Shown here piece after piece: positions 35,870 through 43,678 of a DNA stretch of 64,000 bases. Position 1 is the first letter of the stretch. Every line of letters starts with the position of its first letter. The translations under genes were made by a program, and so were the position numbers. The stretch spans positions 1 through 64,000 of the forward strand of contig CAMDDB010000007.1 of assembly GCA_945890865.1 (NCBI GenBank). Direction: 5' to 3'. This DNA comes from Flavobacterium psychrophilum. Lineage in GTDB: Bacteria > Bacteroidota > Bacteroidia > Flavobacteriales > Flavobacteriaceae. Below the pieces are notes generated by a model that saw only the letters and a list, made by a program, of their open reading frames with translations, made no database searches and had not been told where the DNA came from.

Positions 35870-36013
35870 TCACAGAATTGTACATTTTTTAATATACAAC
35901 TACAAGGTTTTCGTTAATAACATGATCGAATTATTATAAAATAATAAGTAACTATTTGATTGCTATTTCCGAAATTTGTTTTTTAAAAAATATACCTAAC
36001 TACAACCCATATA
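35870..36013. other. luxC-serC gap
   Basis: 144 A/T-rich bases. A weak inverted repeat TTGTA/TATACAA (about 35879-35902) and a palindromic ATTATT/AATAAT (35930-35946) are visible. There is no clear terminator or consensus promoter for serC. Confidence 0.4.
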
Positions 36014-37084
36014 ATGAAAAAACATAACTACAGCGCAGGTCCTTGTATACTTCCTCAAGAAGTTTTTCAACAATCGGCGCAAGCCATATTAAATTTCAAC
36101 AATTCTGGCTTATCTATTTTAGAAATTTCGCATAGAAGTAAAGATTTTGTGGCCGTAATGGACGAAGCAAGAGCCTTGGCTTTGGAGCTTTTAGGCCTTG
36201 AAGGAAAAGGATATCAAGCCTTATTTTTAGCTGGTGGTGCAAGTTTAGAATTCTTAATGGTTCCTTATAATTTGATGAAAACAGATGGGAAAGCTGCCTA
36301 TTTGGATACGGGAACATGGGCCAGCAGTGCGATTAAAGAAGCCAAACACTTTGGTGAAACAGTAGTTGTAGCCTCATCAAAATCAGAAAATTACAATCAC
36401 ATCCCAAAAAACTATACCATTCCTGCCGATGCTTCCTATTTTCATTGCACGAGCAACAATACTATTTTTGGTACTCAACTAAAATCATTTCCCAAAACCA
36501 ATGTTCCACTAGTTTGCGATATGAGTTCTGATATTTTTTCACGTGTTATCGATTTCTCACAATTTGATTTGATCTATGCAGGTGCTCAAAAAAATATGGG
36601 ACCGGCCGGAACTACTTTAGTTGTTGTGAAAGAAGAAATTTTAGGTAAAACCGGAAGAAGCATTCCGAGTATGTTGGATTATCAACAACATATTTCCAAA
36701 GAAAGCATGTACAATACACCACCCGTATTTCCAGTATATGCGTCACTTTTAACCTTACAATGGTTGAAAAAATTAGGAGGAATAGCCGCAATTGAAAAAA
36801 TAAATGAAGCAAAAGCTACTTTATTATATACCGAAATAGACCGAAATCCATTATTCAAAGGAACAGCAGCTAAAGAAGACAGAAGTAGTATGAATGCCAC
36901 ATTTTTATTGGCAAACGAAGCCCATCAAGAAACTTTTGATGCATTATGGAAAGCGGCCGGTATTTCTGGTTTGGCGGGTCACCGATCTGTAGGTGGTTAC
37001 CGCGCTTCTATGTACAATGCGCTCCCATTAGAAAGTGTGGAAGTCTTAGTGGCTGTAATGCAAGACTTAGAAAAAAAAATATAA
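36014..37084 (+). CDS. serC: Phosphoserine aminotransferase
   Basis: Converts 3-phosphohydroxypyruvate to phosphoserine (and may serve in pyridoxine synthesis), using pyridoxal phosphate. The product has 356 residues, with HNYSAGPCILPQEV at the start. The PLP lysine is in YAGAQKNMGPAGTT near residue 197, and the C-terminal GHRSVGGYRASMYNALP near 322 is conserved. It is followed 21 bases later by serA, so the two steps of serine synthesis are together. Confidence 0.96.
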   Translation: MKKHNYSAGPCILPQEVFQQSAQAILNFNNSGLSILEISHRSKDFVAVMDEARALALELLGLEGKGYQALFLAGGASLEFLMVPYNLMKTDGKAAYLDTGTWASSAIKEAKHFGETVVVASSKSENYNHIPKNYTIPADASYFHCTSNNTIFGTQLKSFPKTNVPLVCDMSSDIFSRVIDFSQFDLIYAGAQKNMGPAGTTLVVVKEEILGKTGRSIPSMLDYQQHISKESMYNTPPVFPVYASLLTLQWLKKLGGIAAIEKINEAKATLLYTEIDRNPLFKGTAAKEDRSSMNATFLLANEAHQETFDALWKAAGISGLAGHRSVGGYRASMYNALPLESVEVLVAVMQDLEKKI

Positions 37085-37105
37085 CAACAAACAATATACT
37101 TATAA

Positions 37106-38062
37106 ATGAAAGTTTTAGCAAACGACGGAATTTCAAAAAGTGGTATCCAAGCGCTAGAAAAGGGCGGCTTTGAAGTAATTACTACAAAAGTGGCACAAGA
37201 GCAAGTAGCCAATTACATCAACACGCATGATGTAAAAGTTATATTAGTTCGAAGTGCAACTAAAGTGCGTAAAGATGTTATTGATGCATGTCCCGGATTA
37301 AAAATCATTGGTCGCGGGGGTGTTGGTATGGATAATATCGATGTTGAGTATGCCCGTAGCAAAGGAATTCATGTCATAAATACACCTGCTTCTTCTTCTG
37401 AAAGTGTTGCCGAGTTAGTGTTTGCACATCTATTTACTGTTGTTCGTTTTTTACATGATGCGAATAGAAATATGCCACTGGAAGGTGATACTAATTTTGA
37501 TGGTTTGAAAAAAGCCTATGCAAATGGAATTGAACTTCGAGGAAAAACCTTAGGAATTATCGGTTTTGGACGAATTGGTCAAGCCGTAGCAAAAATGGCA
37601 TTAGGATTAGGAATGAAAGTTATAGCGGCTGATAAATATGTCAATCAAGCGGTTATTCGTGTTGATTTTTACAACGGACAATTCATCAATGTAGATATCG
37701 TTACAGAAACTTTAGAGGATGTCTTCAAACAATCAGATTTTATTACGTTACACGTTCCTGCTCAAGACGGTTATGTAATTGATAAATCAGAATTTGAGCT
37801 CATGAAAGACAACGTGGGTATTGTTAACTGTGCTCGTGGCGGTGTAATTAATGAAGTGGCACTCATTGAAGCCTTAGACCAGGGCAAAGTTTTGTTTGCT
37901 GGTTTGGACGTTTTTGAGAACGAACCTACACCAGAAATTCAAATCTTAATGCACCCAAAAATCTCATTAACTCCTCATATTGGTGCCGCTACAGAAGAAG
38001 CACAAGATCGTATTGGGAAAGAATTGGCGGAGCAAATTATCAGCTTATTGAAAAATAATTAA
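37106..38062 (+). CDS. serA: D-3-phosphoglycerate dehydrogenase
   Basis: First enzyme of serine synthesis (3-phosphoglycerate to 3-phosphohydroxypyruvate, with NAD). It has 318 residues. Seen: GRGGVGMDNID near residue 73, the NAD-binding GFGRIGQAVAKMA near 152, the catalytic NCARGG near 248 with Arg, and the His of LTPHIGAATEEAQ near 290. It ends soon after the second substrate-binding domain and has no ACT domain, so serine feedback of the E. coli kind is not expected. It lies in an operon with serC and ends at a terminator. Confidence 0.94.
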   Translation: MKVLANDGISKSGIQALEKGGFEVITTKVAQEQVANYINTHDVKVILVRSATKVRKDVIDACPGLKIIGRGGVGMDNIDVEYARSKGIHVINTPASSSESVAELVFAHLFTVVRFLHDANRNMPLEGDTNFDGLKKAYANGIELRGKTLGIIGFGRIGQAVAKMALGLGMKVIAADKYVNQAVIRVDFYNGQFINVDIVTETLEDVFKQSDFITLHVPAQDGYVIDKSEFELMKDNVGIVNCARGGVINEVALIEALDQGKVLFAGLDVFENEPTPEIQILMHPKISLTPHIGAATEEAQDRIGKELAEQIISLLKNN

Positions 38063-38084
38063 AAGGACCTTATAAAATATGTTA

Positions 38085-38116
38085 AAAAGCACTGAGGGTT
38101 TCGGTGCTTTTTTTTA
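38085..38116 (+). terminator. Terminator after serA
   Basis: AAGCAC pairs with GTGCTT (38088-38093 and 38104-38109), extended by an imperfect stem, then eight T's. Confidence 0.8.
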
Positions 38117-38157
38117 AATTTATCCTTAAATAATTTACGCTCATAAACTACAAAAAA

Positions 38158-38487
38158 ATGAAGAAATTAAAGGAACGTTGGAATGTAAACAGCAATAAAC
38201 AGCTAGTTATTATTCTTTTAGTATTTGCTATCACTGGTTTTAGTTCCTTAGAATTAGCAAAACCATTTTTATCTCTAATTGGCATACCCGAAAGTTTTCA
38301 ACCCCATTGGTTGTATAGAGTATTGCGTTTAGTACTCATTTTTCCGATATATCAGGTATTACTCGTTTTAATCGGATTTATTTTTGGCCAATTTTCTTTT
38401 TTCTGGAAATTTGAAAAAAAAATGCTTGAGCGACTAAAATTAGGTTCTATTGCTCGTTATGTGGATTCCAAATTGAATAAAAAGTAG
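38158..38487 (+). CDS. Small membrane protein, DUF6787-like
   Basis: A 109-residue protein with two hydrophobic segments (about 18-40 and 58-85) between a basic N-terminus (MKKLKERWNVNSNKQ) and a basic C-terminus. I believe it belongs to the flavobacterial DUF6787 family; some members are mislabelled as prolipoprotein diacylglyceryl transferase, which the size and the presence of a real lgt at 51738 rule out here. It ends four bases before the opposing folE gene ends. Confidence 0.65.
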   Translation: MKKLKERWNVNSNKQLVIILLVFAITGFSSLELAKPFLSLIGIPESFQPHWLYRVLRLVLIFPIYQVLLVLIGFIFGQFSFFWKFEKKMLERLKLGSIARYVDSKLNKK

Positions 38488-38490
38488 CAA

Positions 38491-39162
38491 TTATTGATCC
38501 TTGTGAATCATTTTATAAAAATCGTCTCTAAATTCTTTTTGGTTAAAAACGCCTCCATATTGCAAAGTAGATGTATAACTGCTTTCGTCTTTAATACCTC
38601 GGCTAGAAACACATAAATGCGTTGCCTCAACAACAATCATTACATTATCAGTTTCTAAAACCGATTTCAATTCGTTGAATATTTGCATAATCATCCGTTC
38701 TTGAACTTGAGGTCGACGCGCATAGTAATCTACAATGCGATTCAATTTGGACAAACCAATTACTTTACCCGAAGACACATAACCAATATGGGCTTTTCCT
38801 ACAATGGGTAAAAAATGATGTTCGCAAGTCGAGTTAAAACTAATGTTCGCCTCTACCAACATTTTATCATACTTATAGGAGTTGTCAAAAACCGAAACTT
38901 TAGGTTTGTAGGCCGGATTGAGTCCCGAAAAGATTTCTTGCACATACATTTTGGCAACACGATGCGGCGTTCCTTGTAAGCTATCATCGGTTAAATCTAA
39001 ACCCAATTCTTTCATAATGATTTCAAAATGTTTGGCAATCACTTCCATCTTTTCCGCTTCCGATTTATCGAAGGCATCCGGGCGCAAAGGGGTTTCAGCA
39101 GAAGTCATTTGGTGGTTATCACCAATGATGTCAAAAATTTCTTTTTCTAGTGTCGTATTCAT
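38491..39162 (-). CDS. folE: GTP cyclohydrolase I, copy 1
   Basis: Makes 7,8-dihydroneopterin triphosphate from GTP for folate (and queuosine or pterins). The product has 223 residues. The zinc site is intact: Cys113 and His116 in STCEHHFLPI, and Cys184 in THLCVSSRG. It lies 14 bases after msrA and is therefore likely in an msrA-folE operon. A second, clearly homologous folE of exactly the same length lies at 48334 on the other strand. The two differ in the N-terminal 20 residues and at many surface positions, so they are paralogues, not a recent duplication. Confidence 0.93.
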   Translation of the reverse strand: MNTTLEKEIFDIIGDNHQMTSAETPLRPDAFDKSEAEKMEVIAKHFEIIMKELGLDLTDDSLQGTPHRVAKMYVQEIFSGLNPAYKPKVSVFDNSYKYDKMLVEANISFNSTCEHHFLPIVGKAHIGYVSSGKVIGLSKLNRIVDYYARRPQVQERMIMQIFNELKSVLETDNVMIVVEATHLCVSSRGIKDESSYTSTLQYGGVFNQKEFRDDFYKMIHKDQ

Positions 39163-39176
39163 ATTCCTTTTTGGGT

Positions 39177-39830
39177 TTATTTTAATTTCGATGAATAATA
39201 TTGTCTTAATTTTTCCAGTTTAGGAGCAATCACCATTTGGCAATAGCCTTGAGAAGCATTCTGATTGTAATAATTTTGATGGTAGTCTTCCGCGGCATAA
39301 AATTTGGTTGCCGGAGATACTTTGGTTACGATTTCGCGATCGTATAATTTTTCTTTAGCAATTAACGTAATATAATTTTGTGCCTTTTTCATTTGATCTT
39401 CCGAATGGTAAAAAATAGCACTGCGGTATTGGGTTCCTACATCGGCTCCCTGACGGTTTAAAGTTGTTGGATCGTGTGTACCAAAAAACACCTCTAACAA
39501 ATCTTCAAAGCCAACTTCACTGGGATCAAAAGTAATTTGAATGGCTTCAGCATGGCCAGTAGTACCCGTACATATTTCTGAATATGTTGGATTCAAAGTT
39601 GTTCCACCAATATAACCCGAAACTACTTTTTTTACCCCTTTAATTTCTAAAAAAATGGCTTCGGTACACCAAAAACACCCGCCTGCAAATGTGGCTATTT
39701 CCATATCTTTATTGTCGTTTTCTATTAAAATCGAACTCTCTTTACTTACCTGTTGTGGCGACTCCTTCGCAATACAAGAAACAAATGTCATGCAAAAACT
39801 AAGAAGTGATGAAGGCACAATACTGCTCAT
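39177..39830 (-). CDS. msrA: Peptide methionine sulfoxide reductase A, lipoprotein form
   Basis: Reduces methionine-S-sulfoxide in proteins. The 217 residues include the catalytic GGCFWCTEAIF (Cys about 52-55) and HAEAIQITFDP, and the resolving Cys in SQGYCQM near the C-terminus. The N-terminus MSSIVPSSLLSFCMTFVSC ends in a lipobox (FVSC, Cys19), so the enzyme is probably anchored in the periplasm or outer membrane rather than cytoplasmic. It precedes folE by 14 bases on the same transcript. ATG 39830 is the only start that includes the signal. Confidence 0.92.
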   Translation of the reverse strand: MSSIVPSSLLSFCMTFVSCIAKESPQQVSKESSILIENDNKDMEIATFAGGCFWCTEAIFLEIKGVKKVVSGYIGGTTLNPTYSEICTGTTGHAEAIQITFDPSEVGFEDLLEVFFGTHDPTTLNRQGADVGTQYRSAIFYHSEDQMKKAQNYITLIAKEKLYDREIVTKVSPATKFYAAEDYHQNYYNQNASQGYCQMVIAPKLEKLRQYYSSKLK

Positions 39831-39977
39831 ATTTTATTATTTTGTTTAACAAAAGTAGTAAAATAATAAACAAAACTATCATTTTATTGTAACTTTAAAT
39901 TTTAATTGGAAAAAACGCGGTGAAAAATGATTTTTTATTCGTTAAAAAACTTCGTTTCTTTGTGAAAATATAAAGGC

Positions 39978-40646
39978 ATGATACGGGCAAAAAATCTACA
40001 TAAATATTACGATTCCTTACACGTTTTAAAAGGAGTTGATTTACAAATACAAAAAGGTGAAGTCGTATCCATAGTAGGTGCTTCGGGAGCGGGTAAAACT
40101 ACATTATTGCAAATTTTAGGCACATTAGACCAGCCCCACAAGCAAAACGACACCCTACTTGAAATTAATGGTCAATCGGTATTGGATTTAAATGATGTTG
40201 CGTTGTCTCAATTTAGAAACACCCATTTGGGATTTATTTTTCAATTTCACCAATTGCTTCCCGAATTTACAGCCCTTGAAAATGTGTGTATTCCTGGATT
40301 TATTGCAAAAAGAGAAAAAGCAACAGTAGAAGCAGAAGCCAAAAAGTTATTAACCTATTTGGGATTAGCCGATCGTATGCAACACAAGCCCAGTGAACTT
40401 TCGGGGGGTGAACAACAACGCGTAGCTGTAGCTCGCGCCTTAATAAATAAACCTGCCGTGTTATTTGCCGACGAACCTTCGGGGAATTTAGACCAGCGTT
40501 CGGCCCAAAATTTGCACGAATTGTTCTTTAAACTGCGTGATGAATTTGGACAAACGTTTGTCATTGTTACCCATAACGAAGAATTGGCCAATATGGCCGA
40601 TCGAAAACTGACGATGGTGGATGGAAATATTGTTACGAGCAACTAA
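39978..40646 (+). CDS. ABC transporter ATP-binding protein (LolD-like)
   Basis: A 222-residue ATPase of the LolD/MacB group, which drives lipoprotein release from the inner membrane or related envelope transport. Walker A is [12 protein letters not shown] near residue 36, the signature [14 protein letters not shown] near 141, and Walker [12 protein letters not shown] near 164. No LolC/E-type permease is next to it, so the partner is encoded elsewhere. Its stop overlaps the next gene's start by one base (TAATG). Confidence 0.9.
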   Translation: MIRAKNLHKYYDSLHVLKGVDLQIQKGEVVSIVGASGAGKTTLLQILGTLDQPHKQNDTLLEINGQSVLDLNDVALSQFRNTHLGFIFQFHQLLPEFTALENVCIPGFIAKREKATVEAEAKKLLTYLGLADRMQHKPSELSGGEQQRVAVARALINKPAVLFADEPSGNLDQRSAQNLHELFFKLRDEFGQTFVIVTHNEELANMADRKLTMVDGNIVTSN

Positions 40647-41404
40647 TGAATGCCTTAGATCGTAAAGATTTTCTTGACGAAAAAGTTGAGTTGTACAACA
40701 ATCCAAATTTTATTACAAGCGATCCCGTTCAGATTCCACATTTGTATACCTTAAAGGAAGACATTGAAATTGCTGGGTTTTTAGCCGCAACCATAGCTTG
40801 GGGCAATCGAAAGATGATCATCAACAACGCCCATAAAATGATGCTGTTGATGGGTAATTCGCCCTACGATTTTGTAATGAGCCACTCTGATGAACAATTA
40901 GAAACTTTATCGCTGTTTGTGCACCGCACATTCAACGGGACCGATTTTGTAGGATTCATCAAAGGCTTGCAACACATTTATCAAAACCATAACGGATTAG
41001 AAGGTGTATTTTCCCAACCCAGTCCTAGCTTACAACATGCTATTGCAGCGTTTAAAAAGCTATTTTTTGAAATACCTCATGCCACGCGAACGGAAAAACA
41101 CATTTCGGATCCCCTACATGGCTCGGCAGCTAAACGGATTAATATGTATTTGCGTTGGATGGTACGAAAAGATACCAATGGTGTCGATTTGGGAATTTGG
41201 AAAAACATTGATGCCTCGCAATTGTCGTGCCCTTTGGACGTACATTCGGGCAATGTGGCACGAAAGTTAGGCCTACTCCACCGCACTCAAAACGACGCTA
41301 AGGCGGTACTAGAACTCGATAGGGAATTGCGCCTTTTAGATGCAAAAGATCCTGTAAAATATGACTTTGCCTTGTTTGGATTAGGGGTTTTCGAGGGGTT
41401 TTAA
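40646..41404 (+). CDS. TIGR02757-family protein
   Basis: A 252-residue cytoplasmic protein of a family seen in Bacteroidota and some other phyla, without assigned reaction. Recognisable marks are AGFLAATIAWGNRKMI near residue 44, MGNSPYDFV near 73, DPLHGSAAKRINMYLRWMVR near 155 (note the conserved RWMVR) and LDVHSGNVARKLGL near 192. The pattern resembles helix-hairpin-helix DNA glycosylases, but I cannot confirm that. It is coupled to the LolD-like gene by a TAATG overlap. Confidence 0.8.
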   Translation: MNALDRKDFLDEKVELYNNPNFITSDPVQIPHLYTLKEDIEIAGFLAATIAWGNRKMIINNAHKMMLLMGNSPYDFVMSHSDEQLETLSLFVHRTFNGTDFVGFIKGLQHIYQNHNGLEGVFSQPSPSLQHAIAAFKKLFFEIPHATRTEKHISDPLHGSAAKRINMYLRWMVRKDTNGVDLGIWKNIDASQLSCPLDVHSGNVARKLGLLHRTQNDAKAVLELDRELRLLDAKDPVKYDFALFGLGVFEGF

Positions 41405-41410
41405 AAGAAA

Positions 41411-41430
41411 AATCCTGCCGAAGCAGGATT
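41411..41430 (-). terminator. Hairpin downstream of tRNA-Ala
   Basis: AATCCTGC pairs with GCAGGATT across CGAA. On the minus strand it is followed by a T-rich run (complement of 41402-41411), fitting a second, distal terminator of the tRNA transcript. Confidence 0.6.
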
Positions 41431-41496
41431 CAGTGGGCGATATTGATTTATCTTCAAATCAAATCATAGAATTTATTCAAAATTTTATTGACAAAT

Positions 41497-41531
41497 AAAA
41501 ATAAAAAAAACCTCTTATTTTCATAAAAGGT
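41497..41531 (-). terminator. Terminator of tRNA-Ala transcript
   Basis: ACCTCTTA (41510-41517) pairs with TAAAAGGT (41524-41531, one G-U). On the minus strand this is followed by a long run of T's, starting 16 bases after the tRNA end. Confidence 0.65.
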
Positions 41532-41546
41532 CTTTTGGTTTGACTG

Positions 41547-41620
41547 TGGAGAATACCGGATTCGAACCGGTCGCCTCTACGCTGCCAGCGTAGCGCTCTA
41601 GCCAAATGAGCTAATCCCCC
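41547..41620 (-). tRNA. tRNA-Ala (GGC)
   Basis: The minus strand folds into a full cloverleaf of 74 bases: acceptor GGGGGAT/ATTCTCC (two G-U pairs) with discriminator A, D arm GCTC/GAGC, anticodon stem CTACG/CGTAG with loop CTGGCAG, so the anticodon is GGC, and T arm ACCGG/CCGGT with TTCGAAT. The 3' CCA is not encoded in the gene. It reads alanine GCC and GCU codons. Confidence 0.96.
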
Positions 41621-41710
41621 AAAAATTATTTGCGAATATACTATTTTTAACTAAATAATTTTATTTTGATTCATAAAATTGAAGTAGTTTTACGTTTCTA
41701 AAATAAAATC

Positions 41711-42283
41711 ATGCACGCAGATTATATAATTGATGAACAATTTACCGATATAATTTATTCAGAAAACGATATCAAGTTTAAAGAATATGAAAATTGCACG
41801 TTCACTAAATGCAATTTTACAGCTTGTTCATTTACCGCAGTTACTTTTATAGATTGTAATTTTTTTGATTGTAATTTTAAAAATACAAAAATCAATCATG
41901 TTTCGTTGCGCGATGTATGGTTTACCAATTGCGATTTTACGGCGGTAAACTTTGCCATGACCGATCAAATTTTATACGAGTTTCATTTCAAAAACAGTTT
42001 GCTAGATTATGCCCAATTTTACAGTTTGAAACTTAAAAAAATGCAATTCATCAATTGCAGTATGGTCGCGGTTGATTTTATGGAAAGTGATTTAACCGAT
42101 GCGCTATTTGATAATTGTAATTTAAGACATGCCGTTTTCATAGGTACTACTGCTAATAAAACCGATTTTTCTACCAGTTATGATTTCATTATAGATCCTG
42201 AAAAAAACAAACTTAAAAGGGCTATTTTTTCCACTGAAAATTTGGCGGGTCTTTTAAAAAAATATGATTTGATTATTAAATAG
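41711..42283 (+). CDS. Pentapeptide-repeat protein, Qnr/McbG-like
   Basis: A 190-residue protein built almost entirely of A(D/N)LXX-type repeats (CTFTKCNFTACSF, CNFFDCNFKNTKI, and so on to NCNLRHAVF), which fold into a right-handed four-sided beta-helix. The chain ends with a non-repeat helix, FSTENLAGLLKKYDLIIK. That size and C-terminal shape resemble McbG and Qnr, proteins that mimic DNA and protect DNA gyrase from quinolones or microcin B17, though no sequence identity was measured. Genes for gyrB, parC and parE occur in the same window. It has its own leader and no operon partners. Function not shown. Confidence 0.78.
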   Translation: MHADYIIDEQFTDIIYSENDIKFKEYENCTFTKCNFTACSFTAVTFIDCNFFDCNFKNTKINHVSLRDVWFTNCDFTAVNFAMTDQILYEFHFKNSLLDYAQFYSLKLKKMQFINCSMVAVDFMESDLTDALFDNCNLRHAVFIGTTANKTDFSTSYDFIIDPEKNKLKRAIFSTENLAGLLKKYDLIIK

Positions 42284-42390
42284 ACTACAAATCTAGATTC
42301 TTGTTTTTTAATTTAATTATTTATACTATTATTAACACATTAGATAATTATATTTAATAATTTGGTCCTTCGATTCTTAAAAAATAAATC

Positions 42391-42945
42391 ATGAAAAAAA
42401 ATATCCTAGGGCTTTTAGTTGTGCTTTTGAGCGGCCTATTATTCATTAATTGTGAAGAAAAAAAGGAAACAGAAATTGCCTCAAAGTCGGAACCAAAACA
42501 GTTGACCGAAGCCCAACAAAAAGCCAATCGGGAAGCGCGAGCAAAATGGGAAGCTTCTCCAGACGGCATTGAATACAAAAAATGGCAAAACTCGCCGGAA
42601 GGAAAAAAAATAAAAGCCAGTCATGACAAAATAAGAAAGCAACTTCAAGAATTCACAACCATGGAAGCGGTAGTGACATCGGTTACCTTTGAGCGTGAAG
42701 GAGCAAAAGGAAAAGGGCCAAAATGGCTATTGGTGCAAATTGAAGGCGAAACCTACATGATGCAATTTGTCTCTAAAGAGTTTGAACCCTTGAAAAGCTT
42801 GCAAGTCAACGATAAAATTAGCCTCAAAAGCCGCAGTGCTGGGTATTCTAACAATCATCCGTATTTGATTATTAGGGGCGACTACATTGCCAAAGACAAC
42901 AAAGTATTGTTCAAACGCGATTTGAGTAAAAATAATCGTTGTTAA
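42391..42945 (+). CDS. Lipoprotein of unknown function
   Basis: A 184-residue lipoprotein: MKKNILGLLVVLLSGLLFINC gives a signal peptide ending in a lipobox-like LFINC (Cys21). A charged, helical region of about 60 residues follows (EAQQKANREARAKWEAS, then repeats of SPDG and SPEG), and then a beta-rich domain with VTSVTFEREG and LLVQIEGETYMM. I do not recognise the family. The C-terminal domain could be an OB-like fold. The next gene is also exported, but 55 bases away. Confidence 0.7.
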   Translation: MKKNILGLLVVLLSGLLFINCEEKKETEIASKSEPKQLTEAQQKANREARAKWEASPDGIEYKKWQNSPEGKKIKASHDKIRKQLQEFTTMEAVVTSVTFEREGAKGKGPKWLLVQIEGETYMMQFVSKEFEPLKSLQVNDKISLKSRSAGYSNNHPYLIIRGDYIAKDNKVLFKRDLSKNNRC

Positions 42946-42967
42946 TAATTCGTTTAGTTAATTTTAT

Positions 42968-42975
42968 TATTTTTG
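42968..42975 (+). promoter_or_regulatory. -7 box of secreted-protein gene
   Basis: TATTTTTG matches TAnnTTTG, 26 bases before ATG 43001. The nearest TTG (42939-42941) is 26 bases upstream of the box, slightly too far. Confidence 0.35.
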
Positions 42976-43000
42976 GAAAAAATATCAAATGACAAATTCC

Positions 43001-43600
43001 ATGATAAAAGTTAAATTAACGATACTATTATTAGTAATCAGTAATTTACTTACAGCTCAAAATGATTCCAATTCAATAGCCAGAAATTTAATTCAAAATG
43101 CAGATATTTCAATGGTGTCTAGAGATTGGACTACCGTAGCAAATATTACTTCTGGAACTGGCGAAACAGTATCATTTTTTCCGATTGAAATTACCGATTT
43201 AAAAACAGGTCAAAAAATCAAAGCATTACAGGTTGATATGTCTATAAATTGTAAAGTAGCTAATTATAACAACTCAACCATAATTAATTTAAATGGAATT
43301 GAATATACTATATCTTCTTGGATTGATGTAAATGAAATCGCTGAGTTTATTACCTTTATTGAAAGTTATATTATTAATAGATTTTCAAATAATACAGAAG
43401 TCAATAAGTTATACACCTATATATTTAACTCTAAAGAAATAGTATTAAAGTATACAGTAAATGATAAAAATAATTACCAAAAACTTTCAATGTATCTCAA
43501 AAACGAAGGTGCTATAGACGATAATTGTTACTTTTGGACCAAAACGCAAATTGGAAAGACCAGAGATTTATTAACTGTATTAAAAACAATAATCCAATAA
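43001..43600 (+). CDS. Secreted protein of unknown function
   Basis: From ATG 43001 (an earlier ATG at 42989 adds four residues) the 199-residue product begins with MIKVKLTILLLVISNLLTAQ, a signal peptide with a probable cut after TAQ. The mature domain, about 180 residues, is mixed alpha/beta with no recognised motif and one pair of Cys (NCKV, NCYF). Codon use and A/T content match the neighbourhood. The gene ends at a bidirectional terminator shared with valS. Function unknown. Confidence 0.65.
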   Translation: MIKVKLTILLLVISNLLTAQNDSNSIARNLIQNADISMVSRDWTTVANITSGTGETVSFFPIEITDLKTGQKIKALQVDMSINCKVANYNNSTIINLNGIEYTISSWIDVNEIAEFITFIESYIINRFSNNTEVNKLYTYIFNSKEIVLKYTVNDKNNYQKLSMYLKNEGAIDDNCYFWTKTQIGKTRDLLTVLKTIIQ

Positions 43601-43627
43601 TTTTTGTTTAAATTCAATTAATTACCA

Positions 43628-43665
43628 TAAAAAAATCCCGAGCGCAAACTCGGGATTCATTTTTT
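43628..43665. terminator. Bidirectional terminator between secreted protein and valS
   Basis: AATCCCGAG pairs with CTCGGGATT (43634-43642 and 43649-43657), with an A-run on the left and a T-run on the right. It serves both the rightward secreted-protein gene and leftward valS. Confidence 0.85.
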
Positions 43666-43678
43666 ACACTAAAATATA

